Shown: piece after piece, positions 1-11,389 of the stretch
How the letters are laid out: every line of letters begins with the position of its first letter
Numbering within the stretch: the first letter of the stretch is position 1
Assembly (NCBI GenBank): GCA_003008705.1
Contig: PDUO01000052.1
Span: 254,130-318,129, forward strand
Direction of reading: 5' to 3'
Source: Pezicula radicicola
Lineage: Eukaryota > Ascomycota > Leotiomycetes > Helotiales > Dermateaceae
Length of the DNA: 64,000 nt
The notes under the pieces: generated by a model
What the model was told of the DNA's origin: nothing
Seen by the model: the letters and a program-made list of their open reading frames with translations, nothing else
Databases searched by the model: none
Program-made: the position numbers and the translations under genes

Positions 1-319
1 TATGAATATTCTCTGGCGCGAGCCCATGAAAGTACTTATACACTTCCCGGATGTAATCGTCCTGCAATAGGTTGAAATGTGTGGCTGCTCTTCCTGCATC
101 GATTTCTTCCCAGATCCTGGCAGCTGTAGGGCCAATAATGTCTCTTGCTACTTCTCTTGCGTCTTCCACCATGGCCCTGTTGCCGTAGAGCAATCCCCGA
201 GTCAATCCCACAGATGCATACAGAAACACCCACAGTTTGACTCGATGTTCTGGACTGGAAGAAAAGTATGCTCGATATTCCGCAAGAGGTGGGAGAGGAC
301 GATTCGCGAATGCCGACAT
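1..319 (-). CDS. Unknown protein, N-terminal part, cut by the window edge
   Basis: An ATG at 319 opens a frame of 106 codons without a stop that runs off the left edge. The product starts MSAFANRPLPPLAEYRAYF and continues with a mixed hydrophobic/charged sequence of even codon use that looks truly coding. I do not recognise a family. A TATATA stretch lies about 85 bases upstream. It is the third minus-strand gene after the ATP-grasp and patatin genes. Function unknown; the open frame and start context are the only support. Confidence 0.5.
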   Translation of the reverse strand, partial: MSAFANRPLPPLAEYRAYFSSSPEHRVKLWVFLYASVGLTRGLLYGNRAMVEDAREVARDIIGPTAARIWEEIDAGRAATHFNLLQDDYIREVYKYFHGLAPENIH

Positions 320-400
320 TATTAGAAACAACTTTATCAACGCTGAAATGGATGTGCATTATTGAAACAAGTTTTGACCGCATCGTGATGGGAAGGAAAA

Positions 401-407
401 TATATAA
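401..407 (-). promoter_or_regulatory. Possible TATA element for the left-edge gene
   Basis: TATATA on the minus strand about 85 bases upstream of the ATG at 319, between the end of the patatin frame and the left-edge gene. Position and sequence suit a fungal core promoter, but TATA-like words are common in AT-rich DNA. Confidence 0.3.
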
Positions 408-548
408 GGCTGCGTGAGAATAGGTACCATTGGAGTTCTAGGTGGTCGATGCGCCAAGGCCTCGTTGCCAAAAGCTAACCAAACATGGTCTCACATGAGG
501 ACATGCATCATACATTCATTGCTGCCGAATTATCATGCAGTTGACCGT

Positions 549-2273
549 TTATGGCGGTGTTGTGGTGGAACGACGTTGGGTTGGCCACACTGACCCGGTG
601 TCAAGCTTCTTGATGATAGACACTGGCACCTTGAATTCCGCATCATCAGAAAACTCAGGCATGGTGATATTTGTTGTGCCATTCACCTTGAATCCAGAAG
701 TCTTGGCTACCAACTTGTTAAAGGCATCAATTTGCTCGGGGAGAATGAGGCGGCAGTAGATATGGCCCTTGATGACAGCAATGTCTTGTCCCAAGTTCCG
801 CGTGGTGGAGTCGAGATGGACGTAGTAAAGACTCGCCCGCAGCTGGTGAGCAGTCAGTCTCAACAAGAGCATCCGTGGAAGCATCCGCTGCCGCTCGAAA
901 AGGAGATTCGTCGCGTGGGACGTAAAACGAATAGTCCTTAGCAATATTCAACATCTCATCAATCATGCCGACGGCATCAAGCCCGGGCTCCGTCGTCCAG
1001 TCAAATTGCGGATTGAGACGCCTAGCTCGTCCCTGGATACGGCTCTCAACGCTGCTGTAGAAGCGCTTCCAAGCGGAATCGCCGTTCATGGTAGCCAGAA
1101 GAATTTTAAGGGGTGACTGAATTGCACAGGCAGCGCCTGTAGACCACTGGGTTCCGGTGTAGAGTATTTTCCAATACCGGAGCCGAGCGAGAGGAACAGA
1201 TCAATCTTTGCGTCCTCGCCCCAAAGCTCCCTGCTCTCGTTCAAGGCCACAGTCGAAGGGTTGTTCTCACGTAGCCCACCGTCGTGACATACAGCTCCGT
1301 TGATGTCGCTGGTGTACGGCTCGAAGTACAATGGAGCAGCTGAAGTAGCCCGAGCACTGTGGTTTGTTAGCTTGGGAACATGTGATGCCTTATATCGCAG
1401 AGAGCTTACGCTTCATAGGTTGCAATTCCAGACTTTAGGTACCGTTTGCTGTCTCCTTGGTTATAATTGGCCAAAAGCCAACAGTCGGTCTCAACTGTGG
1501 TGGTAACAGCAACACGAGGCCATGAACTTGAGACTTGTTCAATGTTGCGCAAGCCAAATAGTTCTTCAGGCTTATAAGCCCTGCGAAGAGCGTTCTCAAT
1601 TGCATCCGATTGATATATGGAACCGCTGAACCAGATTGAGAGAACACGCCACAGTCTAGCCCAGGCACGAAGTTGAAACCCAGTTTTGCAGATAGTTTTG
1701 AACTTTTCAATGCACTGTGTCGCACTCAGCTTATCTTGACCAAGCCCAAGAGCTACAAGGCCGCCTAGGTCAAATTGGACCTGTTAGTATCATACCTTTA
1801 CCTTGTCGAAGTAAGGAAGCAATTCTCGAAACATATGGGGTTATCTTACTAGCGCTAGTACCAACGATGAGGTCGAAAAATTGTCCTAATGGTAGGTTAA
1901 GACCAATCAAGGCCTCTAGTCTTTGGAGAGTGACTATTTGAATAATTCCTCGAACGCCACCACCATCTAGAGAGAGAATCCGGAGTCCAGAAAGCTCAGG
2001 GCGAACAGGGATCTTATATCCTTGCCTAATCGTCGGTGCCGCACACAGGACGCATCTGCGATGGATTACAATGTGATGTGGGCCTGTTTCCTCTTTCTGG
2101 TCGAAGTCAATCAGGCATTCCTGACAGACGAACTGACCACATGGGAGCTTGTACTCCGGGCGCCCGAAGAGGCATCCATAGCACGGATTATTCGAAGCCG
2201 ACAAACGCGAGCCACAGAACAGTCCACCAAAGAACGAAAGAAAGAGAGATATGAGTGGATTCGGTGCCTTAGG
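549..2273 (-). pseudogene. Zinc-finger plus patatin-like phospholipase, frame-broken
   Basis: Begins with a Cys-rich RING-like finger (CYGC, then KLPCGQFVCQEC, then RRCVLC), followed by a patatin domain. The oxyanion loop LSLDGGGVRGI is clear. The nucleophile serine lies in DLIVGTSAS, split by an intron at 1849-1765 (branch ATACTAAC, acceptor CTAG). After a second intron at 1409-1357 come ARATSAAP and the catalytic aspartate in CHDGGLRENNP. The usual GTSxGG elbow reads GTSASG here. Two 1-nt frame changes follow, near 1100 and 860-890, before the stop at 549. Patatins hydrolyse acyl esters of phospholipids; fused to NLR-like modules they are candidate effectors of fungal allorecognition. It lies in the same frame as the GTPase gene just upstream, separated only by the TAG at 2277, so the two were probably one protein. 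Confidence 0.75.
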
Positions 2274-2276
2274 GAA

Positions 2277-4277
2277 CTAGAAATCTCTGTTAGGTGCTGG
2301 TTGAGGGATGTCTCGGTGCTGTTTGGCTAAGTAGTTGACTGTGATGCTGTGATTCATGTCTTGGTCAACGATATCCTTGAGCATGGACTTCACAAAGGTT
2401 TCAATAGTCTCTACGAACTTCGATGCGTCAAAATCGCCGCTGACAAAGTAACCGTCTGCAAGAAAAGCGCCAAGGCTACCCTGATGGCCCTTAGCATGGC
2501 CATTCTTGGTGTTGACACAACGAATGCCGGTGGCACCATCGACAAAGGCGCATGGCTGGCTGGCGTCGAGGAATTGCTCAACAGCTCGCTGGCATACGCT
2601 CTTCATGTCTGCGGAGTACACAATTGAAGGGTCGAAAACTGCATCTGTTTCCAGAGATGTAAGGTGAAACTTTTCTGATATAAAGTTTGAGTGTGAAGAA
2701 AGGGAAACCCACCGATGTGCGGTCCTTAAGACATGCTGAACCAAGCTCGAGGCAATGACCTCCGAAGCGTACATAAAATTGGCTTCAAATCTCTCTGACA
2801 AACATAAGTTGAGAAAGCTACTGATTCTCATCTCGGTCGACTCCGGCAAGATGGCCTGCTGGCGCAAGACATTGAAGTCAAAAGGTTCAGCAGTCCTGGA
2901 AGCAAGATGCTCGAAGGCATAGCGGAAAGTCATGATCAAGAGCCGTGCATCATACCGTATCCAATTCTTTGCTCGCGTTTGTTGAACCTTGGTCGAGTCG
3001 GATAGGATGCGTCGTCGCAGACGTTCGACTTGTTGCATGACGAAGTCGCCACTTCCATATCGGCCATAGCCTTCCAATGGGACATAACAGACATGAACGC
3101 TTGAGTAGTAACGCTCAAAAAGAGCTGACATCGACTCAACCCCATTCTATGATAAATTAGCAAAAATACTTATGAAGCCAACTTGGGTGGAAAGACGCGC
3201 CTCTTTTGCGAGAGCCTGTAGCATCGCGTTTGCGTTGATCTCTTCATTGATGTGGTTGAAGAAGGAGTTAGTAGCAGCATCAAGATCATCAGATAGCCAT
3301 GACTGAGGTGGATTCTCGATCATAGGTCCGTTAATGATCACGATGAGTGCCGGGAGAGAGTACTGGTTGACCGCATTCCGGGCTCCGACTTTTCCCCACT
3401 CAAGAACCTTGCGGGCAAGCTCTGCAGAAACCTTGGGGTTCCTGGTGACCATGCACACTACGTCGCTGAAGATGTACAGAAACTTGGGGTAAATCTCCTT
3501 GACAGCAGTATCTCGATCGACTTGGCGACCGTCTCTGGCCTCGATGATGTAAGGCTTTCCATACTTGGACCAGCTTGACTGATACTTGGACGCAAGCGGC
3601 TCTCCTCCGGAAAGCCCCTCGCAGTCGACGAAGAACGCTGGAGACTCAGTCCCGAAAGTGTCAGGATCGAAATACAAGTTGACTTCGCCAGTTGTAGCAG
3701 AGGATGCCATCTCGCCAGAACGAGATCCCGATACTAGTGCCTCTAGGTCATTAGACGAACTGGTGGAGTTTGCTGCACGAATCAAAAGGCGAACTGAAGG
3801 TTGTACAATTAGGTGACGTTAGACACGAAGAGGCGTATACTTACTCAAGGTTGACTTGCCGGCACCAGTCTCACCAACGAAAGAGACAAGGCTGGGGTAT
3901 TGCCTCTTTGGACTCGTGGTGTAACGGTTGATGGAAAGCTCGATGAGTTCTGCAAAGCGCGGTGTTTCGACAAGCTTGGTAATCTTCTCTCCGGCAGACT
4001 CCTCGATCGCCAACCCGAACCATTTCGTGGCCTCGTCTTTGTGGAAATAGGCCTGAACTCCTTCAGCGTAATTCTGAAGGCTGTGAATCTTTCCCAAAGC
4101 CCAATTTGCGAGCTCTTGTCTCTTGCTTGGGAGGACTTCTCGATGCCCTGAATTTCGCGGTTTTGTAAGGTGTTCATTCTCAAAACATTCCCTACAGAAC
4201 CTGTTCTTGTAGGAGCACTTCACCACAGCCGGTGCATTCTCGCATCTGGCGCAAAATCGATCCTCAACCATGACCAT
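2277..4277 (-). CDS. B-box zinc finger and P-loop GTPase protein
   Basis: The start is taken at the ATG at 4277 because upstream in-frame codons lack ATG; an upstream exon is possible. The product opens with a B-box-like cluster (FCARCENAPAVVKC, FCRECFENEH), then a P-loop FVGETGAGKSTLIRLL whose last residues are joined by an intron at 3844-3794. The switch motif FFVDCEGLSGG follows, then a strand ALIVIING where a base-recognition motif would sit. Further on are a possible 36-nt intron (3182-3147), a helical region, and a Cys/His segment with HAKGHQ that recurs in similar fungal proteins. The frame ends in TAG at 2277-2279 but stays open beyond it into a zinc finger and patatin domain. It resembles dynamin/GBP-type sensor GTPases. 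Nucleotide binding is well supported; the biological role is inference. Confidence 0.7.
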
Positions 4278-4373
4278 GGCGTCCGATGTATCAGGAGAAC
4301 TCAGCCAAACCCCTCTCTTGTGTGTCTCCAAGAAGAGTTAGAAGTAGAAGCGTCAACTTTGAACAATGAGTAA

Positions 4374-6160
4374 TCAGCTTTCTGAAAGCTCTTCGAACAT
4401 GCAAGTGGAGTGAAACACCCCTCCTTGTTCAGCAGGGACGAACGCAGACTCCCACCAGCCCGCCGGACCATCTCGATAAGGAATTGACAGAGCCTTGAAG
4501 CGCAGCTTGTCGTCGACCGCTGAAAGAAGATGGAGCGCGTAATAATCGACGCCGTATGCATATGCACTCGATGCTGACGAAGTAAAGCCTGGCGGGCGTA
4601 CGTTGAACTCGATGATGACTACAGACGGCTTTAGTTGTCGATTCTCGGTGTTGGCAATAAGGGCTGACCACCCAGCTCTGCTGTTCTGGTAGGTGCAGTG
4701 ACTATTCTGCACACGTGCTTCGCAATGGAAGACTCCGTCAGTGAAACCGAGTCTAAGAAGATGGCATGTCGTTTCTTCTCGGAGCTTGGCAGTCTCTATA
4801 TCGGGAAGACCACTGGGAAATACATTGCCGGTTTCGGCCCACGACTGGCTGTGAAACTGAGTTGGGAAGCCTTGGCCGTACAAGGCAGGTCGTCTGAAAT
4901 TTCCCAGAACACAATATTGATGTCCACCTCTGGGCCCTGTATATAAGGTTCAATCACGTCGTCTCTTCCCCATGCGCAGATTTTGCTTTCTGCCTCGACG
5001 ACTTCCTCTGGGTTCTTGGCAAGAAAAACCCCAAAGGATCCGGCACCACGGGAGGGTTTCACGATGACTGGGTGCTTAAAAGTTTCCACCGACGCAGCCA
5101 GCACATTTTCTTTGGTAAATGTGACCACCGAAGATCCAGGGATCGGCACAAGTTCTCGTGTACGGGATTTATTCACACAGGCCTCAAGTGCTTCAAATGG
5201 AGAACTCGGTAAGGACATAAGTCGTGCCGCTATTGCTGTAGGACACAGGTATCTATCTGTGATTGCTGTAATGCCGTCGATCTGAAGTGGGTACCCCTTC
5301 AGTACATCGACAAGCCTTTGTGGTAGTTCATCGTCGATGTTTGTGTCTACCGGAATGAACGATTCGAGGAAACTTGCAAACTCTGATTTCTGAAGCCAGT
5401 GGCCCGGACGGTCGAGGACTACAAGCCGAATGCCAAGCCCGCCAGCAGCCTTCAATAGATCTCTTCGAAACTCGAAATTGAAACCTCCTTCCACCAGAGC
5501 GATCCTCTTATAAGCAACTGGTGTGGATACTGATTTAAGATCTCACCATTCTGGCTTGTTTGAGTGGAGTCCCGAGTGGGGTTGAATAACACTCCATAAA
5601 TCGATTTACCAAAGACTTGTGTAGGAGTAGTCTGTTCTTGGGAAGTTTGAAGTCCCCCGTACCCTGTCACGAATTGGCAAGGCTCAAGATTGCTCCACAC
5701 AGCTTCGACCGAGTGATGTCCAAACAGTCGGGTCTCGAAAATATCGGTCCGTAGAATATAGCCAGATTGAGTAGGAACTATTAGAGATAATCTCGTCTGC
5801 GAGGAAGAACTGACGCTTCGCGACCGCCGTAACGCCTCGATCCACCATGAAATCCAGTCTTTGAGTAATTTAGACTCGTTCAACTCCACAAACTCCTTCA
5901 AACCGGCATTTGTTTCAAGACAGAGAATAGCATCTAACAAGTCTTCTGACTGGAGAACTTTGTATGTTGCAGTGTCGAGAAGTTGCGGTACGCCTACGTC
6001 AATTTCGTGAAATTCCAGAGAGGAGTGTTTCTTCAGCCTCCATGCGGCAACAATGTCTGGATAAACTAGAGTAGTGGTAAGCTCCAAGCTGGCTTAATGG
6101 CTGTGCATTAATAGGGGACTTACTGCTTGAAGGCCAACTAATTGATATTTTCCTGTGCAT
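4374..6160 (-). pseudogene. ATP-grasp ligase-like gene, frame-broken and truncated
   Basis: The middle segment (about 5494-4850) contains RIALVEGGFN, AAGGLGIRLVVLDRPGHW, HPVIVKPSRGAGSFGVF and EPYIQGPEVDINIVF, the order of a pre-ATP-grasp fold followed by an ATP-grasp domain. A later segment has GLPDIETAKLREE, GFTDGVFHCEARV and the metal-binding strand IIEFNVRPPG. An N-terminal region upstream (6087-5490) matches the substrate-side half typical of the fungal family. These pieces lie in three frames, with changes near 5490 and 4850 and no convincing intron signals. The protein stops soon after FVPAEQGGVF, earlier than the family normally ends. The first ATG (6160) needs a short first intron. 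ATP-grasp enzymes ligate carboxylates to amines or thiols through acyl phosphates; the substrate here is unknown. Probably dead, unless the frame changes are sequence errors. Confidence 0.65.
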
Positions 6161-8087
6161 CTTAGAAAGTTGGCTCCTTTGAGAAATGCGGACATAAAGC
6201 TTGCGACCTGGGAAAGAGTGAGAGAAGGAATTTCCCGGAATTAGCTACGATCACGGCCAAAATGTCGAGATTGCTTCCCACCAGCAGTGTGGACTTTCCC
6301 GCTCAGCTGGAATTAGTAAACTAGGTTACTGTACGTCAAAGAAATTGAGTTCTTTGAAAGTGGAAGAGCCTTGCCTGCTTACCCTGCAACTTGACTTTGT
6401 GAAATGTTAAAGAGGAGACCGGGGAAGGAACCCCAGTTCCCTCCGATTACGAAGTATAGTCCGATAAGTTTCAAGACGGATTTATATACTAAGTACATGT
6501 TTTGGTGATCTTTTTCAGGGATCCTAGCCGATCTAGGGCAACTCCCCCACGCTTGCAAACCAGCAATGTTCGTTCCAGTTGATGTAAACATGCCGCAGGT
6601 ACAGGACACCGTGTACCAAAACAAGCGACCCGTATGCCTCGCTTGCTACATCTGTTAAAGCCAGTTACCGCCCCCGAAAAATCAATTCAAGGTGCCGTAG
6701 AATGAAGCTTCCCAGGCAAATGAAATAATAACTCAGGAATACTCTCCACGCAGTCATCTGATCTGTAGAAATACCACATTGGTAAATGCCAATCCTACAC
6801 TTCTTCCACACTCTGCACCGGAATGGCTTCGCAATCGTCAACTCATCACATACAATGGAATAACTACACTGGGCTGTTAGTAGGAAGTTACACAAAGATT
6901 CCGTGGCATCCTTTTAGTATAGAACCTTGTTTTTAAGGTGGCAGTATTCGACCTTGTACGTGGAGATTCCCCGCAGAGTATGTGAGCTCACAAGCAGAAT
7001 AGGACATGACCCTGATTAAACGTAAATCAGGGTTAATCTTCCCAGAGAATGGAGAAGATTGGACGTGGTGGCACAACTCTGTCCCTACACGGCTCTAGCA
7101 GCTTTCCTCTGAAGGGTCTCATATTTTCTTGCATTTCTATGAGGTTTTTGCGTACGTGCTAATCCTGGGTGTCTTTCAGTTATCTTATCGTGATATTTAC
7201 CAATCAAAACAATATGGGTTCACAGCCTCAGAGGATGGAAAATTTCAAGCACTAAATGAATAGCGTCGTACATCAGGTAACGTAATTACATATCCCATGA
7301 AAGTTCTAAAAACTCAACTTTGTGATAGCTTGGCATTCCCTTGCAAATATACACCGCCTTAACACTGAATAATTTTCGAAAGCCTTGCACAGAAATGTGG
7401 ACTAAAATGCTAGACAACAATGACAAGGGGATTAAGAACTTGATGTCAGTATTTTATGTTGGGCAGAGACAAGGATTGGGCCGCAACTGACAGGTATGGT
7501 TTAAGCCATAAATATTTGTTCATGAGTGCTCATATTTGAAATAGGGCTTTTGCATTCAATGTCGGAATACCTTTTTACACCCAAGAAGAATATTTTCTCG
7601 CGGCAAATCCAGAGCCTTTCAAGTGGGGAAAATATTCACCCCAGGACTATTGTAACGCGGAACTTGGAGAAAAAACACTTCAGAATATACTGATGTATTA
7701 TTCTTAAAAATTTAATAGTTAAGAGGGCTAGAAATAAGGATTTACAGCTGAGTCCAAAATAGAAATCTTTGTTTTCCACAGGTCCAATAGCGTGCCCGCA
7801 ACCGACTATAGTATATCATTAAGTAATTAGTGCGCAGCGAGATTATACATGATGTAGCGCCTCAACCCAGTCAATACATTGGCTGGCTGCAAGTACAGTA
7901 ACTTATTAATTTTTGAAATACTAGCGTGCTGGCACCCTACGCCGTTTGACTCCGCCTGTAAGGTACTGTAACACAAAGGCGAAGCAGGGGTTAGTACAGC
8001 CGCTGAGTTGGGGTCCGTGCCTTGTTAAAGCTTGGCGCCAACCTTTTCTGTCAGCTTTCTTCATACATCCTGTCAAAGTCCACTACC
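6161..8087. other. Intergenic, no gene recognised
   Basis: About 1.9 kb of moderately AT-rich sequence between two divergent gene groups. Short open frames here have no coding character or recognisable motif. It presumably holds the ATP-grasp promoter (minus) and the promoter of the kinase-like gene (plus), but no specific element could be pinned. Confidence 0.5.
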
Positions 8088-8816
8088 ATGCCACCTTTCA
8101 TTTACATCAACGGGTACCCTGGAGTTGGAAAGCTCACCGTAGCTAAGGAATTGTGGTCAGTACTGAGGTGTCCCGAAGTATAAACAGGTTCCAGGATAAA
8201 ATTGACCCTCCGAATCTAGTAAACTCCTGCCAAAGTCGAAAGTGTTTAACAACCATCTACTCATTGATCCCGCTGCAGCTATATATGAAAGAAGTACACC
8301 GGAATATCAGCCTCTCCGGTAGATTTTGGTATTTAGTTTCTATTCGTCAGCGAATTCCTGTTTCAGACAACATCGGGGATTCAGCTTTGATGATTATATT
8401 ATATTCATGGCTGACCATCTTGCTTGTAACTACAGCGCCGAGAGGTTTTATACTCAATTACCACAAGCACTTCAACAAAAGATACTACCTAGATATTCAC
8501 GGACCAACAATCATCTAGCCCATTAGGTACCTCATCTACGCGAGACTATCAGAATGCAGCTACCATTCGAGGGTCACTATTCATCTCGATTTTCTTAAAC
8601 TATGAGATGGAAGAGAACTTAAGAAGGACCAAGGCAGAGGGAAGAGGAGGATTTATAAATACCAAGCTCTCAGACGTTGGTATAGTACGTAGTATTCGGG
8701 AGAGAGAGGATATATTCCACTTCGGTGATACCAATGAACTGGAGCTGGATATTACAAGTTTATCGCCCACACAGGCTGCACATACTATCCTCCAACATGT
8801 TGGTAAGTCGAAGTAG
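8088..8816 (+). pseudogene. P-loop kinase-like protein, decayed
   Basis: Starts MPPFIYINGYPGVGKLTVAK, a Walker A loop at the very N-terminus as in small nucleoside/adenylate-kinase-like fungal proteins. A likely intron (8156-8219) leads to KVFNNHLLIDPAAAIYERS. The ending has MEENLRRTKAEGRGGFINT, DVGIVRSIREREDIFHFG and NELELDITSLSP. First and last parts share one frame, but the piece reading IFTDQQSSSPLGTSS is preceded by TAG at 8490-8492, and the stretch 8319-8435 does not splice in phase. It sits 95 bases upstream of the tRNA-synthetase-like gene on the same strand. Substrate unknown. The protein is probably no longer made whole. Confidence 0.65.
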
Positions 8817-8910
8817 TAAGTTTGTATTCCGTGAGTAGGGTACATAGTCTTTGTTCTGACATCTATTAGAACATACTTTGTCGGCCAGCAATACAAATTC
8901 TTTGCCTGAG

Positions 8911-10266
8911 ATGGCTCCCCCAAAACGTTTCGTAGATATTGCAGGCTTTAAGGACGTATTTGTTCGCGACCTCCACCAAGCGCCTGTTCGTGATCATGCA
9001 AACGGGATTTTGTGCTGGCTTCAATCAAGACCACGCCATCACGGCAAACTGGTGTTCCTCTCCGTCGTCGACAGCACCGCCACAATCCAGGTAGTAGCAG
9101 AGCAGTCCAAAGTCTCGAACTAGAACAAGCTCGCAACTCTTTGGCCAGAAACCAGCCTCATTATTTCCGGGAGTGTTGAACTAAGAAACGGAGTTATGGA
9201 GATTAACGCGGCTGAGGTGTTGATCGTCTCCAAAGCAACGAAATCCGTTCACCCAGAAATCCGGAAGGCGGACAGCAACCTCTTAAAGTCGCACAATTCC
9301 GACAAACTGCTTGCCTCGAGACATCTGTATCTTCGAAACCCATTGATCTCCTCTCTCAATGTGTTCCGATCCAAAATGTTCTACACCATCCGACGACAAT
9401 GGTTCGAAGAGCATGAATTTGTAGACTTCAGCGCTCCTCTCATCACCCCCTCAATTCTATTCGAACCTTCCGCAGCAATTCACGTCTCCAATCTCCACAC
9501 CGCAAAGACTCTTTTCCTCTCGCAATGCGTGGGCTTTTACTTGGAAGCTGGAGCCCATGCCCATGAGCGCGTTTACAACCTTGGACCGAGCTTTCGCAAC
9601 GAGAGCCGTACTAATCGCCATTTGATGGAGTACTGGCATATCAAAGCCGAGCTTTGCTCTGGTAGCATGGATAACATTATTAATCTTGTCGAGATCTTTT
9701 TGAGGTATATTTCCCAAGCTATAGAGAAACAGGGAGTTGAAGTGTCTGTAAAGCTCGGGAGGACGTATCCCTGCTTGAAACCACCATTCCAGAGAATCAC
9801 ATACAGAGACGCAATAACTCTTCTCCGTGAAATCAAATTCGATATTGTATTTGGTCAGAATATATCAAAAGACGCGGAGCACGGCATTACAGATCATTTC
9901 GGAGGTCCTGTCTGGATCACTCATAAACCGCGAAGTCTTGAGCCTTTCCCGTACGCTATTTACCACTTCGACAACGAGCTTTCCATGACAGCCGATCTCA
10001 TTGCCCCCGATGGCTTCGGTGAAATCTGTGGTGTAGCCGAGAAGTCTTTCACACGGGAAGGCCTTGAAGTGCGGCTAGAAGAGAAGGGTAAGCAGGATAT
10101 AATGGACACATATAGCTGGGTTCTAGAATCAAGGGATTTTAGTATGGTACCACACACAGCATTTGGAATGGGTTTTGAGCGGGTTATACGCTGGCTCTGT
10201 GGAGTTAGCCATGTAAAGGACGTCATCCCTTTCCCAAGAGTCTTCGGAAGGGATCCTGTTCCTTAA
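8911..10266 (+). pseudogene. Asparaginyl/aspartyl-tRNA synthetase-like, one in-frame TAG
   Basis: The first part is an OB-fold anticodon-binding domain (GILCWLQSRPRHHGKLVFL, then STATIQVVAEQ). TAG at 9121-9123 interrupts it, but the same frame continues at once (LATLWPETSLIISGSVELR) into a complete class IIb catalytic domain. Motif 2 is FRNESRTNRHLMEYWHIKAE and motif 3 is GMGFERVIRWLCG near the end. Total about 451 codons, near the length of a compact AsnRS. An intron removing the TAG would be only about 33 nt, so a nonsense change is likelier. Translation from the ATG at 9196 could still give a 356-aa catalytic domain. Such lone paralogues may be spare synthetases or tailoring enzymes; I cannot tell. 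Confidence 0.8.
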
Positions 10267-10749
10267 TGGTGACCATCATCTATCGCTGTCGGTATCGCGT
10301 ATCAACCCCGAAGACCAATCAAGTCGGGAAAAGGCTGTGTTACTTTACGGCCGCACGCTTTTTAGCTATGGAGCCTCTTCGTGCGATGCACTACATGTTT
10401 CAGGTAGCGCTAGGTTGCTTACCGCGCGTATAGCAGCGATGCAAAATCCCCCTGGTCGATTTATTATATGGGCTTAGTTATAGGCTTTGGACAAGTGCTT
10501 CCGACGGTAGATCTCGGTCTTATCCACCAACACCTCCACAAACAAAAACAAATCGACAGTCACAGAGTGCTTTATTCAAGGCGTTAGAAGATACAAAACA
10601 AGAGATATCTGGCGTACTATCAACTCACCAGTGGGTACTCTGCTTTCCGGAGACGAGCCATACTCCACCACCAAGGGGAAGTTCGAGTCATGGTTTTATA
10701 AAGCTACTCTAGGTGATGCAGGTTATAAGGTTGTAGGAGTTTCGAAGGA
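10267..10749. other. Intergenic with a possible gene fragment
   Basis: Base composition is near genic, and one plus frame around 10630-10760 reads sensibly (SGDEPYSTTKGKFESWFY, then YKVVGVSKDNLG) before running into repeat family R2. I do not recognise the fragment; no complete gene is present. Confidence 0.35.
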
Positions 10750-11090
10750 TAATCTTGGGGATCTAAGTACTTAGGGAAAGGTTTTATACTAAAAGAATAT
10801 AGCTCTAAATTTTAAAGATACTCAAAGAAAAAATGATAAAGTCCGGGAGTTACTCTAGTGTAAGGAGAGGGGCATAAACGCCACATGTTCTAGCTTCAAA
10901 TTTAGTGCTTATTAATGTACATTACCTAGTTACAATATACTGTATAAATCCTGGCTCGCTATATTTTACTCAGCCACTACTTTGAGGCCTGTTATGTGTG
11001 TGGCGTACAATGTCACGCGTCTGGGTTTCTCGAACTTTCCATAGGCAGGTGTGGGGTAGCACCATGGTGTCTGGACCCATTGCGCTCTCT
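10750..11090 (+). repeat. Repeat R2, left copy
   Basis: About 340 bp that recurs in inverse orientation at 22280-22610. Shared words include GTACTTAGGGAAAGG, TTTAGTGCTTATTAAT, CTGGCTCGCTATAT and GTGGCGTA followed by ATGTCACGCGT. This copy keeps more C and G, while the right copy is shifted towards A and T, as RIP would do. No terminal repeat or coding capacity was identified, so the element class is open. Confidence 0.7.
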
Positions 11091-11389
11091 CTCAAGGGGA
11101 CAACGTGTAGCTACCCCAACGCTATATGGTGTGCGGAGCCCCGATTGTCGAGTGAAGTTGAGTCCTATTCACTCTTCCCTATATCTCTGATTGCAACAGG
11201 GATTCGTGATAGTGTTGCTGGTGGTTATTGTGTGCGGCGTTTGAAGTTCGCAGCTAGTTCTGGATCGCTCCGAGAAGATGCCCTACCTTCTTCTTGGTTC
11301 ACTAGCCACAAGAGCACTTCTGAGTCCAACTTGTGCGGCTTACACGCGCCGTGCTATGCTCCTACAGTGGAACCTGAAGGACACCAGCC

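Noticed and set aside
36..383. Minus-strand open frame of 115 codons overlapping the left edge
   Set aside because: It is a shadow of the better frame starting at 319, which has more natural composition and stays open to the window edge.
6379..6895. Two short minus-strand open frames
   Set aside because: No motif, poor composition, and non-ATG or weak starts; treated as intergenic.
9091..9123. 33-nt intron that would remove the TAG in the synthetase gene
   Set aside because: It is shorter than plausible, lacks a branch point, and would delete sequence that fits the OB-fold.
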